From Fragum whitleyi (lineage: Eukaryota; Mollusca; Bivalvia; Cardiida; Cardiidae): a stretch of DNA of 64,000 nt. Positions within the stretch are counted from its first letter, which is position 1; each line of letters starts with the position of its first letter. The translations under genes were made by a program, and so were the position numbers. Below, piece by piece: positions 44,475 to 55,097 of this stretch. The notes under the pieces are model-generated. The model saw nothing but the letters and a program-made list of their open reading frames with translations. It searched no databases and was not told where the DNA came from. The DNA lies in NCBI GenBank assembly GCA_948146395.1, contig OX411547.1:60204566-60268565 (forward strand), read 5' to 3'.

Positions 44475-44790
44475 ATTTCTTGCCGGGGCATATGACGATT
44501 TATTCCCGGCTTGAAAAAATGATGTTTACCGAACCGTAGGTGAGAGTTGACATCATTTTTTCCAGCCGGGAATAAATCGTCATATACCCCGGCAGGAAAG
44601 CGTAATACAAATTTATTGTACTTCAAAGTTTTCGACTAAATATCTGTCTGTTGTCTATAAAAGGTCGTTTTATGCACCGAATTCTTTGAAACTACAAATA
44701 TCTCCAAATGCGCCAAAAATAAAAAGTAAAGATGCATGCAGTGACGTCATAAGTAGGTGTGACGTCACACCATTACGTTCCGCGATGTTG
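44475..44790. mobile_element. Foldback unit with CCGGGAATAAATCGTCATA arms
   Basis: GGGGCATATGACGATTTATT CCCGGC at 44485 pairs with GCCGGGAATAAATCGTCATA TACCCC at 44563. TGACGTCATAAGTAGGTGTG ACGTCACACC follows at 44742, two CRE-like palindromes 18 bases apart. Confidence 0.65.
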
Positions 44791-44958
44791 TGAAGAAAAG
44801 AGGCCATCCTTGGCTGATTCTAAAGGATAGTAAGGACTTTAAATGGATCGAAAAGGTTAGTAAGGTTAGGCAAAAAAGAACTAATTGTTACGTCTAAAAG
44901 GAAGGAAACTCGAACTATAAACAGTCCGACAAAAACTGGATGCTGGTTCTTTTTATAC

Positions 44959-45088
44959 CTACTCTTTTTCGCATATGGGATGGTGTAAAGCCGAACACGG
45001 CGCGTCATGCCACCCAATAAAGGAGGTACTCGCAGCGATTACTGCACAATCTTCGTCCTGACCATTGCTACCAGGCTGTCCGGGGTAC
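44959..45088 (-). CDS. C-type lectin CTL2, final coding exon
   Basis: The acceptor is TATTCCGCAG and the stop TAG lies at 44961-44959. It encodes YPGQPGSNGQDEDCAVIAA then FIGWHDAPCSALHHPICEKE. All four core lectin-domain cysteines are present (HHC in exon 3; EDC, APC and ICE here). As in CTL1, the sugar-site motif is QPG with WHD, so the change predates the duplication. The protein ends directly after the last cysteine strand, as in most short secreted lectins of this type. Confidence 0.9.
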
Positions 45089-45384
45089 CTGCGGAATATA
45101 TGTCGCATAATAAACGAGCCATCTGATAGTTGCCGTTGGTCGTGCACAGGCATATAAGGATCGATATCAACTCCGCATTGAAAATAGAAATCAATTGACT
45201 GGAGTTTTTGAAAGTCTCTAACATTAAGAAGCAATTCAGACCTATTCTTTATTGTCATTTTTGCAAGTTGGAGGCTATCAGGAGATAACATCAATATACA
45301 TGCATGGGAAGAAGTAAAACAACAACTTATATCTACAAACTGTATAATTTATTCTTATCAGATTTGATTGGCCAGTTCTTAGAA

Positions 45385-45715
45385 ATGCAAATAAATGTAC
45401 GAAGTGTTTTCTACGAAAAAAAAATTTAATGAGGTAGGGGAATTGATAATTTCCAAGGCCTGGGTGAGACAATTATTAATTCCCACAACCGAGTTTGTTA
45501 TTTTTTCATACAATACACAAAGGAAGTATCATATTCGTGTTATAACCTCTCTTTGCTTTGTTTACGTCGATGTTTCTTACAGAAATGAAAGTTTCTAATA
45601 ATAACCGCATTGTGTCATTGTTCTAAAAATAGTCATGTAATATCAAAAACAATACCATATGGGATGTTATCACACGGATTTTTGTATAGTAATAAGATAA
45701 AGTCCTATATTCCTT
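45385..45715. mobile_element. Foldback family F copy (CTL2 intron 4)
   Basis: AATTGATAATTTCCAAGGCC with GTGAGACAATTATTAATTCC forms a weakened apex. TATCACACGGATTTTTGTAT is the far terminus. Confidence 0.65.
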
Positions 45716-46114
45716 CGCATGTAAACTTACACTTCTTTGTCCAAATAATTTGGTAAATAGATAGATACCCTTATTTCCTCCATTACAGGAGAGTGAAAAC
45801 ATATTAAATACATGTGAATACATGTAAATACACACAAAATGAAAACATATTTCGGTGAAAATATCATCTTTAGTGATACCAGAAGACAGAGAGCGTTCAT
45901 ATTTGTAACTTTATTAAGCTGACTTCAATGAAGTATGTTTGTAATATGCTCCTTTTATCATCATAAATGTTGACTCAGGCAAAGTGGGCCCCATTTTTTT
46001 AACGATACAAAACAGGAAATCTTTCAACAATAACCATTGTCAAAAACATTCAGGAGCAAAGGCATTAGGTACAAATTATATATATCGCTAAAAAGTGACA
46101 TTTGCCTGTTTTAT

Positions 46115-46800
46115 TTATGTGATTTATCTTATAACTATACAAATATCCGTGTGATAACACCCCATATGATATTTATTATGATATCACGTAGTTATTTTTA
46201 GAACAATGATATAATGTAGTTATTTTCAATAACTTGCATTTCAGTTTGAAACATCGACGAAAAGAAGAAAAATAGAGGTTGTAAGATAAAAATAATACGT
46301 ACTTAGTGTTTTGTATGAAAAAATATCTAACTCAGATGTGAGAATTGATAATTGTCTCGGCAGAGCCTCGACAATTTTCAATTCTCCCAACCTCGTTAGA
46401 TATTTTTATTCATACAATACACTAGGTACGTATTATATATATCTTAGTTGGATGGCAAAGTCATTTAAGCGATAGATATATAATACGTACTAAGTATTGT
46501 GTATGAAAAAATATCTAAAGCGGTTGGGAGAATTGATAATTGTCGAGGCTCTGCAGAGACAATTATCAATTCTCACTACCGAGTTATATTTTTTTCATAC
46601 AGTACACTTAGTACGTATTATATTTATCTTATAACCTCTGTTTGTTTTCTTGTCTTCGATGTTTCTAACTGAAATGCAAGTTTATAGAAATAACCGCATT
46701 ATATCATTGTTCTAAAAATAACTATGTGATATCATAAAAATATCATACGGGATGATATCACACGAATTTGTATATTTATAAGATAAAATATCATCATGAA
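46115..46800. mobile_element. Foldback family F, double-apex copy
   Basis: ATCTTATAACTATACAAATA and TATCCGTGTGATAACACCCC at the left pair with TTTGTATATTTATAAGATAA at the right. Two successive hairpin apexes are present, at about 46360 (TCTCGGCAGAGCCTCGA) and 46550 (TCGAGGCTCTGCAGAGA), so this is a fusion or tandem of two units sharing outer arms. Confidence 0.75.
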
Positions 46801-46851
46801 CAGGTCTCGTGTTCGGCCTTCTAAACTATACTTAGAACAAAGTGTTTTTAC

Positions 46852-46951
46852 CAGTCGGTGTAAGCTATTGTTTTGTTAAAGTTGTACCAAACCCATGTGC
46901 CTTCTAAATCAGCATCAGTAGCCCCAATCCAGAATTCATTGTGATCAGCAT
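46852..46951 (-). CDS. C-type lectin CTL2, exon 4 (WIG motif)
   Basis: This exon runs from acceptor TTTATATAG to donor GTAAAA, 100 nt. It encodes ADHNEFWIGATDADLEGTW and VWYNFNKTIAYTDW. FWIGATD and TWVWY match CTL1. The split final Trp codon is completed by exon 5. The exon sits between foldback elements at 46115-46800 and 46965-47190, so the intron on each side is largely palindromic DNA. Confidence 0.9.
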
Positions 46952-46964
46952 CTATATAAATATT

Positions 46965-47190
46965 AAATGTACTGAGTGTTATGTATGAAAAAAATATCTA
47001 ACAAAGTTGGGGAAATTGATAATTGTCGAGGCTCTGCCGAGACAATTATCAGTTCCCACAACCGAGTTAGATATTTTTTCATACAATTCGCTAAGTACGT
47101 ATTATATTTATCTTATAACCTCTATTTGCCTTGTATTCGTTGATGTTTTCTAACAGAAATGTAAGTTTCTAAAAATAAACCCAATTGTTT
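46965..47190. mobile_element. Foldback family F copy directly upstream of CTL2 exon 4
   Basis: GTATGAAAAAAATATCTAAC pairs with GTTAGATATTTTTTCATAC; the apex is TTGTCGAGGCTCTGCCGAGA CAA, the cleanest of the family. It starts about 15 bases from the exon 4 acceptor. Confidence 0.8.
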
Positions 47191-47569
47191 ACAAATAAAC
47201 GAACTGGTATCCTACTTAAGCAGTAACATGTACCTTAAAGATAAAAGGTCGCAATTTTTTTAAACATTTTATAACAACAAACAAACAAAATGTAGTATTG
47301 GTTGGTATCCCAGTATAAAAAGACTACCTATGCCATTATACCTATACATTTAATAGAAAAAAGTTATTATTTAAGCATTCAATATAACACTTAGATAATT
47401 CGCATAAGAGTACATTGTACTAAGCATTTTAAGATAAAATAACATTAAACATGATGTTTTGAATAATGTAATTCGAAAATGTGCGTGACAGATCCACAAC
47501 ATGGATTATTCCTATTTGGACTCCCACCAGCCTGTGTATCCGGACAGACAGATCGGTATCTATTTACAT

Positions 47570-47800
47570 TTCGCTCGGATCATCGCTCGGACTTTGCTGT
47601 TAACTGGAAAATGAGTCAGACGTAAGTGTAGTAGTATTTTGGACCATTTTAGGTAATTCGGCTTCAGGTGGTATGTTGATCAATACGCTTGAAGAAATAA
47701 TTCTTTTATACTCTTCGTTCATTTATGTTTGGGTATATTATAATTTTATAATAAAACGAAGAAAAACATTTTTTTTTGTGTTGTTACAAGATTATAATGT
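47570..47800 (+). mobile_element. Family O copy in CTL2 intron 3
   Basis: CGCTCGGATCATCGCTCGGA, GACGTAAGTGTAGTAGTATT and GGTAATTCGGCTTCAGGTGG align with 20181-20420, and a degraded hairpin follows at about 47748-47800. Confidence 0.6.
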
Positions 47801-47883
47801 TAGATCTTAAGTAGAAATAATAATACTTCTGAGGTCATGTAACCAAGGTTGACACGATGATGATTCTAGGATAAAATTCTCAC

Positions 47884-47980
47884 TTTGTCTGTATAATCTC
47901 TTTATCTCTGACCTTAGAAACAAATCTTCATCTTTCGTCTCTATGGTAACCAAATGAGAACCATGAATTTCACAATGGTG
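47884..47980 (-). CDS. C-type lectin CTL2, exon 3
   Basis: This 97-nt exon lies between a TTTACAG acceptor and a GTGAGA donor. It encodes HHCEIHGSHLVTIETKDED then LFLRSEIKRLYRQ. It is colinear with CTL1 exon 3 without gaps. It keeps the core cysteine and the LVTIET strand. The shared KDED-LFLR-IKRL residues show that this is a recent duplication rather than a distant relative. Confidence 0.88.
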
Positions 47981-49640
47981 CTGTAAATACGAAGGAATAT
48001 TTAATTATAGTGACATGTTTGTACATTTAACGACATCGGCCTCGTTTAATTGTCGCAATATAAAAAAAAAACGGTACAGTAAGAAACTGCGTGAAATTAA
48101 CATTAACCTCGGACAAAACACTTCTAAATAGCTAGATCAGCGCTCCATAAAATGTATTCAAGGCGATTACAGAAATCATTCAATCAAAGCGCTAAAAGAG
48201 CTGAAGGCCTGGTTTATAAAGAGGCAAGGGGATATTTGAAGGCACATTTTTTTTAATCTGTTTAGCAAGGCATTTTTAGGCGAGGGAAACCAAGGGTTCA
48301 ATTTACCTATAGGGATCGTAAGGCACATTCCGAACTCGCTTGAAAGGAAAAATTTCGAACGGTATGCTCACTATACAGCACTGAGTCCGCGAAAAACAAG
48401 GTAATTCCCAAGGTATATATTTCAACGCCCTATACAACAGCGTAGCGATATGCAAGCACTACGTTGAACACACAAGGCACTTCGTATCGCACAATAGTTG
48501 ATGACGTATACTAGAACTATTTTTTTGTGCGCGCATGAGCACAAATAAGCTACATAGTACACACGTTGTTCGGTTTTTGACTCAATCTTTTTCCTACGCA
48601 ATATCCAGGGTTGTTTTATTTTGGTCTGCTAAAGTAGGCCAAAAACGGTCTAAATGGTTCAAAACCACCAACATTTCATTCATGTCGATTAGTTAATTGT
48701 GCTATTTAATTATGGTGTGTGAATTTAAAATCGTCTGATTGGTCCGTGAAAACACACAAACAGAAAAGTATGTATATCTTATCAAAGAGAGAAAATAAAT
48801 ACGCAATGTGTAGCTAATTTCGTTCAATTTAACAAAATAAGCGATTTTTTTTCACCTTCCCTGACTTACTCATCGCACTCATTAAATTTCTTTGCAAAAC
48901 CATTTTAAAATCACTAACCGATAAAGCGATGTTCTAAATGGTTGATGTTGACCAATAACTTAATAAATAAAAAGTGTGAGTGTTTCCACTTACAATATGG
49001 TATACGGCGCGGGATTGTATTAACCTTATAGAATATTCTTTATATTAAACGGGTGTTATAACACTAGCGAATTATATCTAAACAGGACTCTTCTGTTATC
49101 TCTCAATGGCACAAAAAATACCCATTTCCAGATTGAAAAGGTCCCAATTTTTTTCCAACCTAGAGAAAAATTCCGAATTCAGTGAAATAGAATTATTAAA
49201 AAAAACAAAAAAACAAACAAACTTATTTCTGTCATATTTGTAATTTGATAGTATGAAAATGTGTTTTGTTTTTAGACTTTTAGCCACTACGCACCCTCTC
49301 CCCTAGGGGGAATTTTCGGCCCTATGTTTTTTTGAAAGCCCTATGTCTACTGAGTATGTTCTGAAAGTCTGCAACTTGGCGGTTGGGGCTTTTAGGAATT
49401 ATTAAGGTCAAAGGTCAGCAAGTGTACTTTTTCTATGAAAGAATAATTGAGCTTGATTTGAAATGGTATATTCAATTATCTTTTCATGAAATTAAGCAGG
49501 AAATGGTTCTACCACTAAATATTTTTCGGCTGGGAAATTTCATTACAAGGTTAACTTCATGACAATTTTAACGAAATCGAAATACTGAAAGTACTGAAAT
49601 CGGTTCGAATATTAGAGATCAAATTATAGCCAATAAGCCA
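47981..49640. other. CTL2 intron 2, mostly unassigned
   Basis: Holds a MITE A fragment (48780-48940) and otherwise unique AT-rich DNA. No additional exon is recognised. Confidence 0.5.
48780..48940. mobile_element. MITE family A, copy 12 (fragment)
   Basis: This holds the internal part only: TAGCTAATTTCGTTCAATTT, AACAAAATAAGCGATT and CACTCATTAAATTTC. Both termini are missing. Confidence 0.5.
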
Positions 49641-49842
49641 TGAATAAACTTTTATTTTTGCTGAACTATGGAGAGGTAATAAGTATCGCTTATTTTGTAC
49701 ATCTTGAACTAAGTTAGCGACATTGTATTATATCCCTTTAATATCATTCATAACTCGCTCCTTGCCCTCATTTAATTTCATTCCTAAATCGTTCCTAAAT
49801 CATTCACATTGTCAATTTCACGATGTTGTTTACTGTAAACAC
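49640..49842. mobile_element. MITE family A, copy 13 (half), beside the CTL2 exon 2 donor
   Basis: It has the internal hairpin ATCGCTTATTTTGTACATC and the right end TCAATTTCACGATGTTGTTT ACTGTA. The end lies within about ten bases of the exon 2 splice donor at 49847. Confidence 0.75.
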
Positions 49843-49847
49843 TGTAC

Positions 49848-49987
49848 CCTTGCTTCTAGCCAGTTTACTGCCTTTGTTTCAAACATGTAGTAACAAGATC
49901 CCAAAAACTTGATCCATCCATCAGGGCATGATCCAGGGCATTCACAATCATTAAAGATGAAGGAATAGCTCGAATCGAGAACTGCTA
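49848..49987 (-). CDS. C-type lectin CTL2, exon 2 (start of lectin domain)
   Basis: This is the paralogue of CTL1 exon 2, 140 nt, after acceptor CTTGTTTCAG (phase 1) and before donor GTACAGT (phase 0). It encodes AVLDSSYSFIFNDCECPGSC then PDGWIKFLGSCYYMF and ETKAVNWLEAR. It has the same CxC...CPDGW...GSCYY arrangement as CTL1, with a longer N-terminal stretch. The signal-peptide exon was not found upstream. A MITE end (TACAGTAAACAACATCG) lies within about 10 bases of the splice donor. Confidence 0.85.
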
Positions 49988-50131
49988 CTGAAACAAGGAT
50001 ATGACAGTTTATTTTTTACAAACAAAGCTTGATAAATCAGATTTGTATTTGAAATACGAAAATTTGTTCTTAGATGGTAATACCCTTGCTTTTGTATCCA
50101 AATTTTTACCACATGTGCAAATCCAACAAAC

Positions 50132-50347
50132 CATATGTGACCCGTCACGCGAAAAGGGTCCTTCTGGGAATTTCGTAAAAAAAATATTTGAAAAGGAGAT
50201 TGGTTCTGGAACAGGCCAACCAGAGGTCGCATTTCAAAAATTCTTTAACAGGAAGGTAGATTTGTTATTCAATTTTCAGAAAATAAGCAAAGAGAGACAC
50301 TTAACGTTCTACCCAGATGGTCCCTTTTTGCGTGACGGGTCACATAT
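50132..50347. mobile_element. TGTGACCCGTCACGC MITE
   Basis: The termini are near-perfect inverted repeats: CATATGTGACCCGTCACGCG with AAAAGGGTCC at the left and CCCTTTTTGCGTGACGGGTC with ACATATACG at the right. There is no coding capacity. Just to the right, 50390-50930, are halves of a related element split by MITE A copy 14. Confidence 0.8.
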
Positions 50348-50446
50348 ACGCATTCATAACACAGGCGAGTGTTGATAAGTGTCATACTAGTAGTTGGGAC
50401 CCGTCACTCGAGTCTGAACCATCTTGGAATTCCGGTACATGTAACA

Positions 50447-50890
50447 ACATCGTGAAATTGACATAGTGAATAATTTTGGAATGATTTTGAATGAAATTGA
50501 ATGAGTGATTTTTGAGTGAAATTAAAGTGAGGTAATCGAATATCGATAATTTTGTTCAGGATAAACAAAATTAGAGATATTTATTACCTCCCTTTTATAA
50601 AGAATGCATTCTAAAATAAAGCTTCCTCTTTCCTCAGGAACCAATCAGGCGCTTACAATCCAAACCCTCACCTGAACCATTCAAATAACGCTCCAAACTC
50701 ACAAAAAAGGAAAGAAACAACATCATCATTCAAAATGAACAAAACTTGGAAAAATCGCTATTTCTCTGACATTATTTAAATTTTAAGCGTCTGATAGGTT
50801 TTTGAATAATTAGGAAACTGTTTATAGAACTTGCATGCATGTATTATTGAAGGGAGATTGTAAATATCGCTAATCTTATTCATCCTGAAC
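50447..50890. mobile_element. MITE family A, copy 14, nested in another repeat
   Basis: It begins AACAACATCGTGAAATTGAC, carries GATAATTTTGTTCAGGATAA, and ends near CTTATTCATCCTGAAC without its right terminus. The flanks (GGGACCCGTCACTCGAGTC left, CCCGGATGGTTCTTTTTAGC right) look like halves of one TGTGACCCG-type element. Confidence 0.65.
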
Positions 50891-51059
50891 ATTGCACTAC
50901 CCGGATGGTTCTTTTTAGCATGACAGGTAACAAGTGTTATTGTTCTGATTGTGAATCAATCGCCTCTAATTCTTAAAGTTACATGTACAATTTGTTGAAA
51001 GCGATCCGAACTGCTCCGTTGTGAAAGTAACAAGATGCCCAAGAGGACATGTGTATCTC

Positions 51060-51495
51060 TACTTAAGATATGACCTACGTCGCGGGAGTGAAATAACGCG
51101 TTGAATATTTTTGATATTACACGGGTGTTATTACACTAGTGGAATAACTAGGCAAATAAGCCCAGAACGAAAAGCGACGCTATTTTGTAACCGCGAAACC
51201 ACGTCATAATGTATCTATTGTGACGTCAGTTTTAAACGGCGTTATACGTTTCGCGGAAAATTGAAATGTTGAATTTAAAGAATGTCGACGATTTTGCGAA
51301 AAAAAAAATCGGGTCATATCATAAATAAAATATATAATTTGTGCTCATAAAATACAGAATTTTTTAAACTCGTCATCTGAAACAGATAAAAACTCGGCGC
51401 AGCCTCGTTTTTATCTGTTTATAGATGACTCGTTTAATTAATTTGGTATTCCATGACCACTCATTCAATATCCTCTATTTATAACACGGAAATAA
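51060..51495 (+). mobile_element. Foldback family J (GAGGCTGCGCCGAG apex)
   Basis: AACAGATAAAAACTCGGCGC AGCCTCGTTTTTATCTGTT forms the hairpin. The element also has TTATTACACTAGTGGAATAA, TTGTGACGTCAGTTTTAAAC and ATGACCACTCATTCAATATC. It is inverted relative to 60535-60915. Confidence 0.75.
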
Positions 51496-51539
51496 CAGCG
51501 GACCACAGTTGAACCTTTTATATTTCCTGTAATGTTTAG

Positions 51540-52090
51540 TTGGAATTGGTTTCATGTTCAAATCTAAATAAAGCCCCTTCCTGCCTCACCAATATTGCCG
51601 TGTCCTTATTTATGGGTCAATAAAACTTTTCGAACACTGTTTTAACCCTTTCCTGTTTTTCAAAATTTTGGACCTGTCCAAATTCAAAGGTTTTGCAGAC
51701 GAAAATTTAAAGTGGATTTAATTTGGAAAATAACCATTCTGTAGGGTAGAAAATAGTGTGGAAAAAGACGAAATTGCTTGTCAGAAGCAATTTCTTCTTT
51801 TTCACAATGTTTTCTAAATCATTAAATCACAGGCACGTAAAAAGCAGGGATTAAACAGCGAAGGGTAAGCCTCTGAATATTCCTACATACTTTGTTTGAA
51901 ATAAGTCAACTGATTTGGGGTGAGGCTGCTCAAAAATTTCAAAAGAAAAAAATAATCCGGGTGTTCTCACGGCCGCATTAATAAGCTTATTGAAATTTTC
52001 CGAACAAATTTTCAGAAGGGTCACCAAAAGTTTGATAATGCCAAGTTTGGCTTGAGGAGAAAGTGTAAAACAAAAATCCCAAGCCTGCTT
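51540..52090 (+). repeat. Fragment of the 150-base tandem-repeat family
   Basis: It has AAGCCCCTTCCTGCCTCACC, TTATTTATGGGTCAATAAAA and AAGGGTCACCAAAAGTTTG. The second piggyBac-like MITE is inserted in the middle (51646-51866). Another small fragment is at about 23635-23715. Confidence 0.55.
51646..51866. mobile_element. piggyBac-like MITE, second copy
   Basis: It begins with TTAA then CCCTTTCCTG and ends CAGCGAAGGGT, with the right TTAA decayed to TAAG. It is closely similar along its length to 29033-29251, including GGTTTTGCAGACGAAAATTT and the central hairpin. It is inserted in a fragment of the tandem-repeat family seen at 8271-9085. Confidence 0.75.
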
Positions 52091-52188
52091 CGCTGTTAAT
52101 AGTTCAAATCAGAATAACATGACCGATGTTTTGAAGAGCAACTTAAAGAATATTTGCGGACTTAGATCCGCTTATATGTCGGTCTCTA

Positions 52189-52202
52189 TTTCTCTCTCTC
52201 TC

Positions 52203-52271
<69 letters not shown>
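52189..52271 (+). repeat. CT microsatellite
   Basis: About 80 bases of CT dinucleotides with two CC interruptions near the start. It makes a spurious Leu/Ser ORF. Confidence 0.95.
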
Positions 52272-52280
<9 letters not shown>

Positions 52281-52691
52281 AATGTATGTTTGCATATTTG
52301 TCAGTATAATTTTCTGACTGTCTTATTGTCAATTTCCCTTTCAATGTCTCTTTTAAATTATTCGTCTGTATCTCCTAATTGGAAATCTCGCACATAATAT
52401 ATACTCGGCGCCAATAAAGTTACCACCAATAATAACACCCATACATCATTGAACATTATATTTATAGCAAAAAAACATTGCTTAATACATTGGCAATTTG
52501 AAAAACAATAAGAGTGGTTTTGAATCACTAGTTAGGAGGAAACATTCTTTTTTTCTGGCCTTAAAAAGCAAAGACACTAAAATCATATCGTGTTTGGCTA
52601 TCGTTTTCATGAAAAACTGTAGTGATTTTGCGCCGAAAATTCTTATCACACACTGTTTAGGTTTTATGGAGAACGTCACTGATAAGCTACT

Positions 52692-52915
52692 GGGGCCCGT
52701 TTTACTAAACATCTTACGATCATTTTTTGCGTAAGTCAAAAATTAAAGTTGCTTCTACAGAAGCAATTAAATATGTAATTCTGCCATGCAACATCTCATT
52801 GGAATCGTCTTCTAAAGACGATTTCAATGGGATATTGCAAGGCAGAATCCATCAAAGAATGAAAACACCAGATACGATAATTGATTTTGACTTACGATTT
52901 TTTTTTTTTCGACCA
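52692..52915. mobile_element. MITE family D, copy 2 (right end lost)
   Basis: GGGGCCCGTTTTACTAAACA, TTGCGTAAGTCAAAAATTAA and the central CATTGGAATCGTCTTC with AAAGACGATTTCAATGG match 16742-16997. It ends in a poly-T run beside the transposase relic. Confidence 0.8.
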
Positions 52916-52916
52916 G

Positions 52917-53493
52917 AGCGAGTTTTTGTTTTATATTTCCATGAAATGTCGTTATACTCCCAACACACAACGCATAGCTTGTCTACCACAACATTACGAA
53001 TAACGTTCACATTGACACCGTCGACCATATCGAGATAGAGTCTTGTTTCTTCTGTGAAAGGAATACTTTGTTAATGGCAATTATCTAATCCCTGATACAA
53101 CGTATTCCAATTCATTTGATCTCATCCATGGTCAGGAGTTAAAACGTTCTCCTGGGAAGCTGTATCAGCGCGCAACATGACCTGTTTTTAACTATGACGT
53201 TGGGTAGATGCGCTCATCCATCCTTTTGAAGTCTTAATGTGTCCCGTCTCCGAAGCCGATCGTAACCTATCCCGAACATTCATTGGAATGATTTGGCCAT
53301 CAGTTCGTGTCAACGTCACTTTTTGGCGTCTTGGGCGAGGCCTACCATCTACAGACTGATTCTAATAGTTTCGGACAATTTGCATTATTGTTTGGTGAGG
53401 GAAGCCTTTTTGGCCTACAGTTTGAAGAAAAGACAATCCTGCTGCGACCTTACCGAAAACCCAATGACGCTGTACGTTAGGAAAACGTCTCAT
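52917..53493 (-). pseudogene. Tc1/mariner-like transposase relic
   Basis: One minus-strand frame from the Met at 53493 reads GKVAAGLSFLQTVGQKGF, HQTIMQIVRNY, then VDGRPRPRRQKVTLTRTDGQ, VRDRLRSAS, and later SIPFTEETRLYLDMVDG and DISWKYKTKT. This follows the order of Tc1-like transposases: first helix-turn-helix, GRPR linker, second DNA-binding helix, then the start of the DDE domain. The usual FTDES motif with the first catalytic Asp is FTEET here. Four in-frame stops interrupt it and the remaining catalytic residues are missing. A separate MITE begins just past its 3' end, near 52915. Confidence 0.75.
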
Positions 53494-53684
53494 TTGTGCA
53501 AAAGTTTCAAGAATCTAAGGGACCTTATTTCGACAAAATTACTGCATTGACCATAAACTTCTTGTGATTAATGTTGCATACACGTCAACAATGTGAGAAT
53601 TATCTAATTTGCATGTGACGTCTTGTGTCAGTAAATAAATCACTTTATCAACACAATAGTTCATTTGTGCATACACATTTATAC

Positions 53685-53874
53685 CTGGGGCCAGTTTCAT
53701 CAAAACATTGAAGACGTATTTTTGTCTTACTGATTATTTTCGAAACAGTTACAATAACAATCACTTTACACAGGTATTGATAGATTGGTGATACGTGACT
53801 TTTGTCCTAGATATATGGAAAGTCATCGGTAAGACCAAAATGCGTCCTAAATGCTTTGGTGAAACAGGCCCCTG
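53685..53874. mobile_element. Short MITE with CTGGGGCCAGTTTCA ends
   Basis: It is 190 bases with inverted ends CTGGGGCCAGTTTCATCAAA and TTTGGTGAAACAGGCCCC. Internally TATTTTTGTCTTACTGAT pairs with ATCGGTAAGACCAAAATGCG. Confidence 0.7.
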
Positions 53875-54279
53875 GTATTTATATCGTACATAGTATTTTG
53901 CATAAGACAATACTATTTAAAAGATCCAAGGGTGTTTTGGGTGGTAACTTTCTAGTGACTCTAAGTATATATGCCGATATAACATGCACAGACAAACGTT
54001 ATCTATGGACAACATTCCAATGTAGAAAGAAAAAGATATGTATACAGACAGATTTATGTTGATGATATGTATCTTCGTCCTGCATAATTTTGACAAATGG
54101 TGCTACCTGTAAAGATGATATGAACCAATCCGACACTATATATGTCCATATTTTGTTTATGACCCGTCTTATCTTCAACAATAGGTCAGAAATAATATCT
54201 AAATTTTACTTTTACCATTCACAGAATACAGTTTACAAATACTGGTTATTGTCATAAAAATGAGAAAAACCCCAGTATT

Positions 54280-54652
54280 AGAGTGAAATAACAAAGGAGC
54301 CGACGACAGGAGCGAGTTTTGATTAAACGGAGGTTATCCAATACAGCTAATTTTGTTCTGGTTAAAAAAAATTAGCGATATTTTTTACCTCACTTTAATA
54401 AATTATGCACACAAGGTCCATAAATTGCTCCCTATTTCTTCAAGAAACAACTAGACGCTAATTTCAATATTTTCTGTTAACTAGCCATATTTTTTAGTTT
54501 TATCTATTTTGAATGAAGTTGTTGATCTAATCTTTTTAGTTATTTTGGAGCGTTTTTGATCGATTTGAGTGAGTGTTTGTAATGAATGAATGGAATGCTG
54601 AATGAGCGATTTAAAATGGTCTTGAATGTCAATTTCACGATGTTGTTAATCG
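54280..54652. mobile_element. MITE family A, copy 15
   Basis: The right end is TGTCAATTTCACGATGTTGT. It has TAATTTTGTTCTGGTTAAAA inside and GAGTGAGTGTTTGTAATGAA near the end; the left end is eroded. Confidence 0.7.
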
Positions 54653-54894
54653 TAGCGGGACCGGAAATTGGTTGGTAAGAAAGGAAGCGCCAGACAATTT
54701 TGTGTCGAAAACCTCGACGTTTCGTTTGTGGATCAGTTGCAAGATATGGCAAATTCAAGCTTATCTTTGAGAACTTAAGTCTAGTTTTTGTGTACTTAGT
54801 CGTCTTAGATCATTGTCTTGCGTTTCGGAAATGTTCACGAACACAGACAGGGGCTTTAAAAGTTGTGTTCAACGAGGAACCGTGTGAATAGGGT

Positions 54895-54975
54895 AAGACT
54901 GACCAGAGTCTTTGCTTTGCGCACATTTAATATTGTAGGAAATCACACGCACAGACTCAATTATTACAAATCGCT
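54895..54975. mobile_element. Fragment of the MITE seen in pirin intron 1
   Basis: It shares GAGTCTTTGCTTTGCGCA and GTAGGAAATCACACGCAC with 3050-3115. Only the right-hand half is present. Confidence 0.55.
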
Positions 54976-55097
54976 AATGTTGTGGACATTTCAATCCGTC
55001 TGCCTCAAAACATCGCAGTAGTACATCTTGTTAGGTAGAAAACATAAAGTAAAGGCAAAGATCATACTAGACGTCTGTGCAGACTAAACGTACAGTC

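Noticed and set aside
49846..49987. MITE A as an introner that created the CTL2 intron
   Set aside because: CTL1 has the same intron at the same phase without MITE A at that spot, and the intron is far longer than the MITE.
52119..52397. 92-codon ORF with a long Leu-Ser run
   Set aside because: It is the CT microsatellite read in frame.
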